Assembly: GCF_002302635.1 (NCBI RefSeq)
Contig: NZ_CP022387.1
Coordinates: 1,860,001 to 1,924,000, forward strand
DNA: 64,000 nucleotides
Direction of reading: 5' to 3'
Source: Capnocytophaga stomatis
GTDB lineage: Bacteria; Bacteroidota; Bacteroidia; Flavobacteriales; Flavobacteriaceae
The notes beneath the pieces were generated by a model that was given only the letters and a program-made list of their open reading frames with translations, ran no database searches and was not told the DNA's origin. Below, one piece after another: positions 41,616 to 50,494 of this stretch (positions are counted from its first letter, which is position 1; each line of letters starts with the position of its first letter). Made by a program: the position numbers and the translations under genes.

Positions 41616-42015
41616 TGGAGTCGGAGAGAATCGAACTCTCGTCCAAATAAGCAATTCAAAGGCTTTCTACATACTTAGTTTTTGTTTGATTTTCGTCGGG
41701 TTGCTGACCAAAAACCGCCCACAACACGCTTAGTTTCCTAAAATCCGAATCTTCAGCGGAAACCATCATCCGATTCAATGTTGACTTTTATGGTGCCTCT
41801 GTATGAACCGCCGTCAACAAGGGCTTTTCAGAGACATCTCGCCTCCCTACCTTGTAGAGACTTAGCCAGAAATCCTACTAAACTTCAGATTAGGCAGCAA
41901 GAGCGTAGTTATTCTCGCCATTTAAAAAGTTTGAAATAGAGATTAACGAGCATTAATTTCATAGCTCGGTATGCTTACATTTCAATTCGACTTACTGTCA
42001 AAACCGATCGACCCC
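41616..42015 (-). ncRNA. ssrA: tmRNA (ssrA), tag GENNYALAA
   Basis: About 400 nt. The 5' end GGGGTCG pairs with the 3' CGACTCC to form the acceptor stem (one G-U), and the 3' part contains the T-arm GAGAGTTCGATTCTCTC. The reading frame at 41919-41890 encodes GENNYALAA and a TAA stop, the tag type of Bacteroidota. The 3' CCA is not encoded: the sequence after the discriminator A reads CAA, so nucleotidyl transferase must add CCA. Together with SmpB it rescues stalled ribosomes and tags peptides for proteolysis. Confidence 0.96.
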
Positions 42016-42043
42016 ATTCAAGGTTCTTTCTATGAACTTGGGG

Positions 42044-42074
42044 CAAAGATAATTACTTTTTTGATTATTTCAAA
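42044..42074 (-). promoter_or_regulatory. ssrA promoter
   Basis: On the minus strand TTTG (42074-42071), 19 nt, then TATCTTTG (42051-42044): a perfect consensus. Transcription would start about 20 nt before the mature 5' end, leaving a short leader for RNase P to remove. Confidence 0.8.
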
Positions 42075-42115
42075 AAAATAAATCTCTCAGAATCAAATCA
42101 AACGATTAATAACTT

Positions 42116-43150
42116 TTAAATCAGAGGGATATTCCATTCTTTGCATTCGTTACGCATTTCGTCAGACCATATACTTGCTTGAATTTCACCAATATGTGCC
42201 TTGTGAAGCAAAAACATACACAATCTGGATTGACCAATACCTCCTCCTATAGAAAGCGGAAGCGTTCCGTTTATTAATCGCTGGTGAAAATATAATCCCA
42301 ATCGGTCTTCTTTTTGTTCAATTTTCAATTGCCGAAGCAATGCTTCCTTATCAACTCGTATTCCCATTGAAGAAATTTCAAAAGGAAGTTCTAAAATAGG
42401 ATTCCAAAGGATAATGTCGCCATTTATTCCTGCAAAATCACCGGAAAAACTGCTCCAATCATCGTAATCGGGTGCACGTCCGTCGTGTTTTTCTCCATTG
42501 GAAAGTTTTCCGCCAATGCCTATGATAAAAACTGCTTTTAGTTCTTTGGCGATAGCAGCTTCTCGTTGTTTGGGAGTGAGGTTCGGGAATCTTTGCAAAA
42601 GTTCTTCCGAATGAATAAAATGGATTTCGGGAGGTAATATGGGTTTTATTTTTGAGAAACTTTCGCAAACCAAATATTCTGTACGTAATAACGTGGCATA
42701 GATACGACGTACGATGTCTTTCAGAAAGGTAATATTGCGTTGTTGTTCTGAAATTACCATTTCCCAATCCCATTGGTCAACATAAAGCGAATGCAAGTTT
42801 CCGAGTTCTTCATCGGCACGGATAGCATTCATATCGGTATAAATTCCGTAACCTTTTTCGATGTTATAATCGGCAAGCATTACGCGTTTCCACTTAGCCA
42901 GCGAGTGTACTACTTCGGCACGTTTGTCATCCATATCTTTAATTGGGAAATTGACAGCACGTTCCACGCCACTCAAATCGTCATTAAGTCCTGTTCCTTG
43001 CAAAACGAACAAAGGAGCGGTAACTCTGCGTAATCGAAGTTCGGCGGATAAGTTAGCTTGAAAAAAATCCTTTATTTTCTGAATTCCCAATTCGGTTTGT
43101 TGTAAATCTAAAAGGGGAGTATAGTCTTTAGGTTTTATTAAATAACTCAT
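42116..43150 (-). CDS. asnA: Aspartate--ammonia ligase
   Basis: A 344-residue class II synthetase-like enzyme making asparagine from aspartate, ammonia and ATP. Family motifs include VERAVNFPIKDM, HSLAKWKRVMLADY, HSLYVDQWDWEMVI and GGGIGQSRLCMFLL near the end. The E. coli enzyme has 330 residues. A TACTTTTG -7 box lies at 43200-43193. Confidence 0.95.
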   Translation of the reverse strand: MSYLIKPKDYTPLLDLQQTELGIQKIKDFFQANLSAELRLRRVTAPLFVLQGTGLNDDLSGVERAVNFPIKDMDDKRAEVVHSLAKWKRVMLADYNIEKGYGIYTDMNAIRADEELGNLHSLYVDQWDWEMVISEQQRNITFLKDIVRRIYATLLRTEYLVCESFSKIKPILPPEIHFIHSEELLQRFPNLTPKQREAAIAKELKAVFIIGIGGKLSNGEKHDGRAPDYDDWSSFSGDFAGINGDIILWNPILELPFEISSMGIRVDKEALLRQLKIEQKEDRLGLYFHQRLINGTLPLSIGGGIGQSRLCMFLLHKAHIGEIQASIWSDEMRNECKEWNIPLI

Positions 43151-43367
43151 ACAAATTTAATGATTGGTGAGCCAAAAAGTTTTAAAATCGGACAAAAGTA
43201 TGAAAAAAATTAATTCGTCTTAAAAATAATTTCTATGCAATAGTAGAAAATACATATGCACAAGCTTGTTTGTTGTGTGAAAGGTAAATTTTGATATACT
43301 TTGATTTTGTTATTTTGTAGTTTTTTTTTCTGAATTTTATTTTTATGTAGTTTTTTTTTATAATTAT

Positions 43368-43397
43368 TTTGTTTTTTAAAAAATATTTTTAATTTTG
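43368..43397 (+). promoter_or_regulatory. metF-metE promoter
   Basis: TTTG at 43368-43371, 18 nt, then TAATTTTG at 43390-43397, 33 nt before the metF ATG. I see no SAM- or cobalamin-riboswitch-like structure in the short leader, so control by methionine, if any, must be by a protein. Confidence 0.65.
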
Positions 43398-43430
43398 CCT
43401 CTGTAATTTATTTGTAAAATCACGTACACT

Positions 43431-44387
43431 ATGAAGGTAACAGAGCATATTGCCAAAGCCAAAGGGAAGACGCTTTTTTCTTTTGAGATTGTTCCGCCCA
43501 AAAAAGGAAATAATATTGAGGAACTTTATAGGAATATCGAGCCACTTATTGAGTTCAAACCTCCTTTCATTGATGTTACTACATCGCGTGAGGAGTATTT
43601 TTATAAGGAACATCCTAACGGGTTGTTAGAAAAGAAAATCACTCGTATGCGTCCCGGAACGGTGGGAATATGCTCTGCCATAAAATACAAATACGGAATC
43701 GATACGGTGCCACACGTGCTTTGCGGAGGTTTTACAAAAGAAGAGACTGAATATCTGTTGGTTGATTGTTTTTATCTGGGTATCAATAATGTAATGGCAC
43801 TGCGAGGCGACGCAATGAAGGAAGAACGTTACTTTCAGCCTACTAAAAACGGACATACCTACGCTATGGAACTGGTAAAGCAAATCAAGGATTTAAGCAA
43901 AGGAAAATATCTGCACGACGTAATTGAAACCGACTACGGAGCCGATTTCTGCATCGGGGTGGCAGGATATCCTGAAAAGCACATAGAGGCTCCTTCGATG
44001 TCTTTTGATTTGGCTCGGCTCAAAGAAAAGGTAAATGCAGGTGCGGATTATATTGTAACTCAAATGTTTTTTGACAATCAAAAATATTTTGATTTCGTGG
44101 AAAAGGTGCGTTTGGCTGGCATTGACGTTCCTATCATTCCTGGTATCAAGCCCATTACCACTAAAAGGCATATCAGTTTGCTTCCACAGGTTTTCAAACT
44201 TGATTTGCCCGAAGAATTGGTAAGCGAACTCGAAAAATGCAAAACCAATAGCGAAGTGAAACAGGTGGGCATTGAGTGGGCAATTCACCAAAGCAAAGAA
44301 CTTAAAAACTATGGCGTACCCACGCTTCACTATTATTCTATGGGAAAATCGGACGGAATCGTGGATATTGTTTCCAAAGTTTTTTAA
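43431..44387 (+). CDS. metF: 5,10-methylenetetrahydrofolate reductase
   Basis: A 318-residue FAD enzyme reducing methylene-THF to methyl-THF for methionine synthesis. FSFEIVPPKKGNNIEELY at the start, DVTTSREE, LRGD in VMALRGDAMK, and DYIVTQMFFDN are diagnostic. It is followed by metE after 57 nt, the enzyme that uses its product. Confidence 0.96.
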   Translation: MKVTEHIAKAKGKTLFSFEIVPPKKGNNIEELYRNIEPLIEFKPPFIDVTTSREEYFYKEHPNGLLEKKITRMRPGTVGICSAIKYKYGIDTVPHVLCGGFTKEETEYLLVDCFYLGINNVMALRGDAMKEERYFQPTKNGHTYAMELVKQIKDLSKGKYLHDVIETDYGADFCIGVAGYPEKHIEAPSMSFDLARLKEKVNAGADYIVTQMFFDNQKYFDFVEKVRLAGIDVPIIPGIKPITTKRHISLLPQVFKLDLPEELVSELEKCKTNSEVKQVGIEWAIHQSKELKNYGVPTLHYYSMGKSDGIVDIVSKVF

Positions 44388-44444
44388 TCGTAAGTCGTAT
44401 AAAAAGAAAAAGAGTAAAAATACATAAAAAAATAGAATTAAAAT

Positions 44445-46745
44445 ATGAAAACCAATCTATTAGGGTATCCCCGCATAGGGGAAAAACGCGAGTTGAAAAA
44501 AGCCAATGAGGCTTTTTGGGCAGGAAAAATTTCCGAAAAAGAACTTTTTGAAGTTGCTGATACTATCCGAGTTCATAACTGGAACATTCAGAGAGAGGCA
44601 GGCATTGACTTGATTCCTTCCAATGACTTTTCATTTTATGACCAAGTGCTTGATTTTTCATTCTCTGTAAATGCTATTCCCAATCGTTTTGCTCCGATAA
44701 ACCATTTGTCGGATATGGAACTCTATTTTGCGTTGGCAAGAGGATATCAAAAAGATGGAATTGATATTACGGCTATGGAAATGACGAAGTGGTTCGATAC
44801 TAATTATCATTACATCGTTCCGGAATTCTATAAGAATCAATCGTTTAAAGTGAGATACAACAAAGCCCTTGCCGAGTATCAATTTGCCAAAGAGAAAGGA
44901 TTTGAAACCAAACCCGTGTTGCTGGGCATCGTTACTTATTTGTTGCTGGGGAAAGAGAAAGAAAATGATTTTGACCGTTTGGATTTGGCTTCTTCGTTGC
45001 TTGTTGCTTACAAACAAATCGTGAAGGAATTGGTAGCCGCCGGGGCGAAAACCATTCAGATTGACGAACCTTGTTTGGCACTTGACCTCTGCCCAAAAGC
45101 AAAACAAACGTACTTATCAGTTTATGAAGACCTTAGAGCATCGTTCCCAAATACGGAATTTATCCTGACCACTTATTTTGGTGCATTGGCAGATAATTTG
45201 TCTTTGGCATTGAGCCTTCCGTTTGACGTGCTTCACATTGATTTGGTACGTGCTTATGAGCAATTAGATGATGTTCTTAATCAAATAGATAGTAAAAAGA
45301 AACTTTCACTCGGAGTTGTTGACGGAAGAAACATCTGGATTAACGATTTTGAAAAATCTTCGGCTTTGATTCAGAAAGCACAGCAAAAGATTGGCAATGA
45401 GCGTGTTTTGGTATCTTCCTCTTGTTCTTTGCTTCATTCGCCTTGTAATTTGGAGTTGGAAAACAATGAAAAAGTGCTTACTCCCGAAATCAAACAATGG
45501 TTGGCTTTTGCCAAACAAAAACTTGCGGAAATCAGCACTATCAAGGCAATAGCAGAGAATTCTTTAACTGAAAGTCAAAAATCTGCTGTGGCTCAAAACA
45601 AAACTTCTAACGACAATCGGAAAACTTCCAAACTCATCCACGATACCGAAGTGAAGGCTCGGGTAGCTTCCATCACTGAAAAAGATGCTCACCGCAAAGG
45701 AGCGTTTGCTGAGCGTCAAGCCATTCAACAAAAGGCGTTGAACCTGCCACTTTTCCCTACAACTACCATCGGTTCGTTTCCTCAAACACAAGAGGTTAGG
45801 AGTTGGCGGGCGAATTTCAAAAAAGGCGTTCTTCCGCTGTCAGAATACGAAACATTATTGAAAGAAGAAATTGAAGCCTCCATTCGTTTTCAGGAAGAAG
45901 CGGGAATTGATGTATTGGTTCACGGGGAGTTTGAACGTAACGATATGGTGGAATATTTTGGCGAACAATTAAAGGGATATACTTTTACCAAATTCGGTTG
46001 GGTGCAAAGTTATGGGTCGCGTTGTGTAAAACCTCCGATTATTTACGGAGACGTATCGCGTCCTGAGCCGATGACGGTACGCTGGTCGCAGTACGCACAG
46101 TCTTTAACGTCGTTTCCTGTTAAGGGAATGCTTACGGGACCAGTAACGATTCTGCAATGGTCGTTTGTACGTGATGACCAGCCTCGTTCCACAACTTGTA
46201 CGCAAATTGCTTTGGCGATTCGCGATGAAGTGGTTGATTTGGAAAAAGCAGGTATCAAGGTTATTCAAATTGATGAACCTGCCATTCGCGAAGGGTTGCC
46301 ATTGCGTAAAAAAGATTGGGAAGCCTACTACGATTGGGCGATACGTGCGTTTAGAATTTCGGCTTCGGGAGTGGAAGACAGCACTCAAATCCACACACAT
46401 ATGTGCTATTCCGAGTTTAATGATATGATTCAGGCTATTGCCGATATGGACGCCGATGTCATTACCATTGAGTGTTCGCGTTCACAAATGGAACTGCTTG
46501 ATGTCTTTGCCGATTTTAAATATCCGAACGAAATTGGTCCGGGAGTGTACGATATTCACTCGCCCCGTGTGCCATCGGTTGAGGAAATGAGCTTCCTGAT
46601 GGAAAAAGCCATTAAAGTGATTCCGCAACGAAATCTGTGGATAAATCCCGACTGCGGACTCAAAACACGCCACTGGGAAGAGACCAAAAAAGCACTCATT
46701 GCAATGGTGGAAACTGCCAAACAATTGCGAAACAAATACGCATAA
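44445..46745 (+). CDS. metE: Cobalamin-independent methionine synthase
   Basis: A 766-residue MetE transferring a methyl group from methyl-THF-polyglutamate to homocysteine. The N-terminal barrel starts LGYPRIGEKRELKKANEAFW. The C-terminal barrel holds the zinc site: HTHMCYSEF (His and Cys), a Glu in ITIECSRS and Cys in NPDCGLKTR, all present. TTTIGSFPQT marks the C-terminal domain start near residue 443. It forms an operon with metF and is closed by a strong terminator. Confidence 0.97.
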   Translation: MKTNLLGYPRIGEKRELKKANEAFWAGKISEKELFEVADTIRVHNWNIQREAGIDLIPSNDFSFYDQVLDFSFSVNAIPNRFAPINHLSDMELYFALARGYQKDGIDITAMEMTKWFDTNYHYIVPEFYKNQSFKVRYNKALAEYQFAKEKGFETKPVLLGIVTYLLLGKEKENDFDRLDLASSLLVAYKQIVKELVAAGAKTIQIDEPCLALDLCPKAKQTYLSVYEDLRASFPNTEFILTTYFGALADNLSLALSLPFDVLHIDLVRAYEQLDDVLNQIDSKKKLSLGVVDGRNIWINDFEKSSALIQKAQQKIGNERVLVSSSCSLLHSPCNLELENNEKVLTPEIKQWLAFAKQKLAEISTIKAIAENSLTESQKSAVAQNKTSNDNRKTSKLIHDTEVKARVASITEKDAHRKGAFAERQAIQQKALNLPLFPTTTIGSFPQTQEVRSWRANFKKGVLPLSEYETLLKEEIEASIRFQEEAGIDVLVHGEFERNDMVEYFGEQLKGYTFTKFGWVQSYGSRCVKPPIIYGDVSRPEPMTVRWSQYAQSLTSFPVKGMLTGPVTILQWSFVRDDQPRSTTCTQIALAIRDEVVDLEKAGIKVIQIDEPAIREGLPLRKKDWEAYYDWAIRAFRISASGVEDSTQIHTHMCYSEFNDMIQAIADMDADVITIECSRSQMELLDVFADFKYPNEIGPGVYDIHSPRVPSVEEMSFLMEKAIKVIPQRNLWINPDCGLKTRHWEETKKALIAMVETAKQLRNKYA

Positions 46746-46768
46746 TAAATGCTTTTTGTCAAATAAAG

Positions 46769-46808
46769 AAAAAGGTTGCCAAAAGAAAAGGCAACCTTTT
46801 TTGTTTTT
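46769..46808 (+). terminator. Intrinsic terminator after metE
   Basis: AAAAAGGTTGCC and GGCAACCTTTTTT form a 12-bp stem around a 9-nt A-rich loop with a T-tract. Confidence 0.92.
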
Positions 46809-46960
46809 TTAATTCAGAAGAAATGCTAACGACAACCACAAAAACTGACAAATTGACATTTTTAAAACATTGGTATTTTTTTTGAGAAAGCATTTCCCGT
46901 AATAATTTTTAAATCGTTTAATCTTTGAATTTTTCAAACTTTAAATCATTGGAGGTGATG

Positions 46961-47080
46961 TAAAAAGTATGATACCTAAAAAAGAGAGATTTCTGTCGGG
47001 CTGAGCGAAGTCGAAGCCTTATAATTACAAGGCTTCGACTTCGCTCAGCCCGACAATCAGAACCATCATCATACTTTTTA
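46961..47080. repeat. 120-bp nested palindromic element
   Basis: The outer inverted repeat is TAAAAAGTATGAT (46961-46973) and ATCATACTTTTTA (47068-47080), 13 bp, perfect. The inner pair is 27 bp, perfect (46994-47020 and 47029-47055), with an 8-nt loop; its core reads GGGCTGAGCGAAGTCGAAG and is GC-rich against the AT-rich surroundings. No T-tract follows the inner stem. It looks like a dispersed palindromic (REP/MITE-like) unit between metE and htpG. Confidence 0.85.
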
Positions 47081-47139
47081 TAACACAACCAAATCATTTA
47101 ATTTTTTAATCGTTTAATCATTTAATAAACAATAATTTA

Positions 47140-49023
47140 ATGAAAGGAAATATCAATGTTTCGGTGGAAAATATTTTTCCGCTTATCAAGAAGTTCTTAT
47201 ACAGTGACCACGAAATTTTCCTGCGGGAACTCATCTCCAATGCTACCGATGCTACACTAAAGCTCAAACACTTAACCCAAATTGGGGAAGCGAAGGTGGA
47301 ATACGGCAATCCTATCATCGAAGTAAAAATCGATAAGGAAAATAAAACCTTACACATCATCGACCAAGGAATCGGGATGTCGGGCGAAGAAGTGGAAAAG
47401 TACATCAATCAAATCGCATTCTCGGGAGCAGAAGAATTTTTGGAAAAATATAAAGACACTGCCAAAGATGCAGGCGTGATTGGGCATTTCGGACTTGGTT
47501 TTTACTCCGCTTTTATGGTGGCAAACCAAGTGGAAATCATCACCAAATCGTACACCGACGCTCCTGCCGTAAAATGGACGTGCGACGGCTCGCCTCAGTA
47601 CACGCTTGAACCTGCCGAAAAGTCAGAAAGAGGTACGGAAATCATCTTACACATTGCCGAGGATTCCACCGAGTTTTTGGAAGAACATCGCATCGAGGAA
47701 TTGTTGCGTAAGTACAACAAATTTATGCCTATTCCTATTAAATTCGGAACCAAACAAGAGCCGCTTCCTCGTCCTGAAAATGCCGACGAAAATTACAAAA
47801 CCGAATATCAAACCGTTGACAATATTGTAAATAACCCAAATCCGGCGTGGACAAAACAACCTGCCGATTTGCAAGACGAGGACTATAAAAACTTCTATCG
47901 TGAACTTTATCCGATGCAGTTTGACGACCCTTTGTTTCACATTCACCTCAATGTGGATTATCCGTTTAATTTAACGGGAATTTTGTATTTTCCAAAGCTC
48001 TCGATGGATATGCAAATTCAAAAAGACCGCATTCAGTTGTATCAAAATCAGGTTTTTGTAACGGACAATGTGGAAGGAATCGTTCCGGAATTTTTGACAA
48101 TGCTTAAAGGAGTTATCGATTCGCCAGATATTCCGCTGAACGTGTCGCGTTCGTACTTACAAGCCGATGGCAACGTTAAAAAAATCGCAAATTATATTAC
48201 CCGAAAGGTTTCGGACAAATTAAAATCGCTTTTCAATAACAATCGAGAAGATTTTCAATCGAAATGGAACGATATTAAGATAGTTTTGGAATACGGGATG
48301 CTTTCCGAGCCGAAATTCTACGAAAAAGCGGGCGATTTTATGCTTTATCCAACGGTAGATGACCAGTATTATACGCTTTCGGAGCTTAAAGAAGCTTTAA
48401 AAGACCAACAAACCGATAAAGATGGTAAATTAGTGGTGCTTTACGCTCAAAATAAAGAAGTACAACACGCTGCCATTGAGGAAGCGAAGGAAAAAGGATA
48501 TCAAGTGTTGCTTTTGGATTCGCCCATCGTGTCGCATTTGATTCAGAAATTGGAACACGACAACGAAAAGCTGACTTTTGCACGTGTGGATTCGGCTCCG
48601 ATTGCCAAACTGATTCAAAAAGAAGACACTGCGATTTCCAAATTTTCGGAAGAGGAAAAAACATCGCTTAAAGAAAGCATCGAAAAAAGCATTCCGAGTG
48701 AAGGTTTTGTGGTGCAATTGGAAGATTTGGATAGCGACAGCACGCCTTTTAGCATCAATCAGCCCGAATTTATGCGTCGGATGAAAGAAATGAGTGCTAC
48801 CGGCGGTGGCGGAATGTTCGGAATGGGTAATTTCCCCGAAATGTATCATTTGGTGGTCAATACCAATTCACCTTTGGCAACTTCCATACTTAATGCAAAA
48901 AACGAAAACGAAAAACAAAGCCTCATCAAGCAAGCCTTCGATTTGGCACGACTTTCGCAAGGACTTCTGAAAGGGAAAGAACTCACCGATTTCATTAAAC
49001 GAAATTTTCAGGAATTGAAATAA
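47140..49023 (+). CDS. htpG: Molecular chaperone HtpG (Hsp90)
   Basis: A 627-residue Hsp90. The N-terminal GHKL ATPase has ISNATDATLK (Glu/Asn region), IDQGIGMS and GHFGLGFYSAFMV; the middle domain has VFVTDNVEGIVPEFL and PLNVSRSYLQ. The C-terminal dimerisation domain ends GLLKGKELTDFIKR. Length and domain order match the family. A Gly-rich stretch (TGGGGMFGMGNF) near residue 560 is an unusual feature. Confidence 0.97.
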   Translation: MKGNINVSVENIFPLIKKFLYSDHEIFLRELISNATDATLKLKHLTQIGEAKVEYGNPIIEVKIDKENKTLHIIDQGIGMSGEEVEKYINQIAFSGAEEFLEKYKDTAKDAGVIGHFGLGFYSAFMVANQVEIITKSYTDAPAVKWTCDGSPQYTLEPAEKSERGTEIILHIAEDSTEFLEEHRIEELLRKYNKFMPIPIKFGTKQEPLPRPENADENYKTEYQTVDNIVNNPNPAWTKQPADLQDEDYKNFYRELYPMQFDDPLFHIHLNVDYPFNLTGILYFPKLSMDMQIQKDRIQLYQNQVFVTDNVEGIVPEFLTMLKGVIDSPDIPLNVSRSYLQADGNVKKIANYITRKVSDKLKSLFNNNREDFQSKWNDIKIVLEYGMLSEPKFYEKAGDFMLYPTVDDQYYTLSELKEALKDQQTDKDGKLVVLYAQNKEVQHAAIEEAKEKGYQVLLLDSPIVSHLIQKLEHDNEKLTFARVDSAPIAKLIQKEDTAISKFSEEEKTSLKESIEKSIPSEGFVVQLEDLDSDSTPFSINQPEFMRRMKEMSATGGGGMFGMGNFPEMYHLVVNTNSPLATSILNAKNENEKQSLIKQAFDLARLSQGLLKGKELTDFIKRNFQELK

Positions 49024-49045
49024 TGATAACTTTTCCATAACTATT

Positions 49046-49086
49046 GAAAAGCGATGCACAGAAATAGTGTATCGCTTTTCTTTTTT
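49046..49086 (+). terminator. Intrinsic terminator after htpG
   Basis: GAAAAGCGATGCAC and GTGTATCGCTTTTC (one G-U) followed by TTTTTTTG. Confidence 0.9.
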
Positions 49087-49109
49087 TGATTAAAATCACG
49101 AACAATAGT

Positions 49110-49310
49110 TTCTTTTTTCTTCCATACTTTTGGCTTGAACCAAAAGTATCAAAAGTTCAAGGCTTTAGATACTTCACTAAAAATCAATTCATTTCACTGA
49201 AAATATCCAAACTCGCTTCGCTCAAACAGTGGATATTTTCTATGTTTCATTTATTGATTTTCTTAACGACACATACTCCGCAGTGCGGACTTTGTCTCTA
49301 ATGCCGAATA
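49110..49310. repeat. Gene-free region with several inverted repeats
   Basis: ACTTTTGGCTTGAACCAAAAGT folds on itself near 49127-49148 (arms ACTTTTGG and CCAAAAGT). GAAAATATCC (49199-49208) and GGATATTTTC (49231-49240) enclose the sequence CTCGCTTCGCTCAAAC, and ACTCCGCAGTGCGGACT-like symmetry lies near 49276-49292. Such GC-richer palindromic pieces resemble dispersed intergenic repeats of Bacteroidota. No credible gene is present. Confidence 0.6.
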
Positions 49311-49339
49311 GTAAAATTGCATTAATTATTTATCAAAAA

Positions 49340-49507
49340 ACTTTCGATGACAATATTTTAGGTTCAGGAAGCAATAATTTAGCTTCCGATGACAATATTT
49401 TAGCTTTCGATAACAATATTTTAAATTCGGGAAGCAATAATTTAGATTCGGGAAGCTAAAATTTAGTTTCCGATGACTATTTTTTAGATTCTTGAATCAT
49501 AAAAATA
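49340..49507 (+). repeat. 21-nt tandem repeat array A (8 units)
   Basis: Eight consecutive units of 21 nt (49340, 49361, 49382, 49403, 49424, 49445, 49466, 49487) share the pattern GCTTCCGATGA or ATTCGGGAAG followed by CAATAATTTA or CAATATTTTA. The same family occurs at 50410-50451 and 53684-53998. In one plus frame the units code heptads such as SDDNILA, but that frame lacks a convincing start and stops inside the array. Confidence 0.88.
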
Positions 49508-49584
49508 AAATAAATATACAATATGAATATAATTTTTATCAAATATAAAAAATGTATTAACTTTGTGGAAATTAATACAGTAAA

Positions 49585-50349
49585 ATGTTTCGATTAAAAA
49601 AACATTATTTTGATGGAATTGATGCTCAAGGAAATGCTATAATTTTGTATTATGCTGAATTAAAGCTTTTCGGGATTAAAATTCCATATACGTCTTATAT
49701 TTCTTCTATAGAAGGTATTATAAAAGAAAAAAGCATATTGCAAAAAGCCAAAATAAATGAAAAATGTACTTCTTTTGAAAATAAAAAAATCAACGTATCA
49801 GGAAGTTGGCAAACTTTAGAATCTTCCATTTCTGAAATATTACTTTCAAAAAACAATAAGAAACTTTTGTGGAATTGTATAATTCCCAAAGCAAGATTTT
49901 TGTTGAATTTCGGAGATAAAAAATTAACAGGATTTGGATATTGTGAAGTACTGGAAATGAATTTCGTTCCTTGGAAATTGCCTATTTCTGTATTAAAATG
50001 GGGTAGATTTCTGTCTGAAAATCATTGTATTGTTTGGATAGAATGGCAAGGAGAAAGTCCTTTACAAAAAGTTTTTTGGAATGGAAAATTAATTGAAAAG
50101 GCAATCATTTCTGATGCTGAAATTTATTTCCCTAAAACCAATGCAAAATTAAAATTTGAAAATCCTATCATCATAAAAAATGAAACACTAAGCAATATTG
50201 CTAATAAATATTTTTTTTTAAAACCGTTTTTCAATAAAAAATTCTTGCAATCGCGAGAAACAAAATATAAAAGTCCTGCATCACTTATTTTTAACAATCA
50301 GTCTGAAAAAGGTTTTTCTTTATATGAAACCGTACTTTGGAAAAAATAA
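49585..50349 (+). CDS. Hypothetical protein, partner of the triple-domain membrane protein
   Basis: A 254-residue protein with no signal peptide or membrane helix. The region GFGYCEVLEMNFVPWKLPIS followed by VLKWGRFLSENH and IVWIEWQGESPLQ looks like the strand-rich core of the AttH/lipocalin-like superfamily, but I cannot confirm this. The C-terminus ends in alternating strands. It lies 145 nt before the fusion gene on the same strand, with a TAACTTTG box at about 49558-49565, and the two genes appear to form an isolated module bounded by repeats. Confidence 0.75.
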   Translation: MFRLKKHYFDGIDAQGNAIILYYAELKLFGIKIPYTSYISSIEGIIKEKSILQKAKINEKCTSFENKKINVSGSWQTLESSISEILLSKNNKKLLWNCIIPKARFLLNFGDKKLTGFGYCEVLEMNFVPWKLPISVLKWGRFLSENHCIVWIEWQGESPLQKVFWNGKLIEKAIISDAEIYFPKTNAKLKFENPIIIKNETLSNIANKYFFLKPFFNKKFLQSRETKYKSPASLIFNNQSEKGFSLYETVLWKK

Positions 50350-50409
50350 TTAGAAAACAAGAAAATTGCTTATAAAATCAATATTAATAGATTATTAAAA
50401 GAAATAAAA

Positions 50410-50451
50410 GCCTCTTAAATCAATAATTTAGCTTTCCGAATCATTTTTTTG
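50410..50451 (+). repeat. 21-nt repeat family, two degenerate units
   Basis: Unit 50410-50430 ends ATCAATAATTTA and unit 50431-50451 starts GCTTTCCGAATCA, in register with each other and with the family consensus. They sit between the two genes of the module, about 44 nt before the start of the fusion protein. Confidence 0.65.
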
Positions 50452-50494
50452 TGATAAATTTGTAACAAAATTCAGCAAAAATCAAAAATTGTTT

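Noticed and set aside
43151-43430. SAM or cobalamin riboswitch before metF
   Set aside because: The promoter leaves a leader of only about 25-30 nt before the ATG, too short for either class, and no conserved core is visible.
49229-49459. Plus-strand frame with heptads such as SDDNILA and SGSNNLA
   Set aside because: The frame runs from the palindromic spacer into the 21-nt array and stops inside it; no promoter or credible start. The open frame follows from the 21-nt period.
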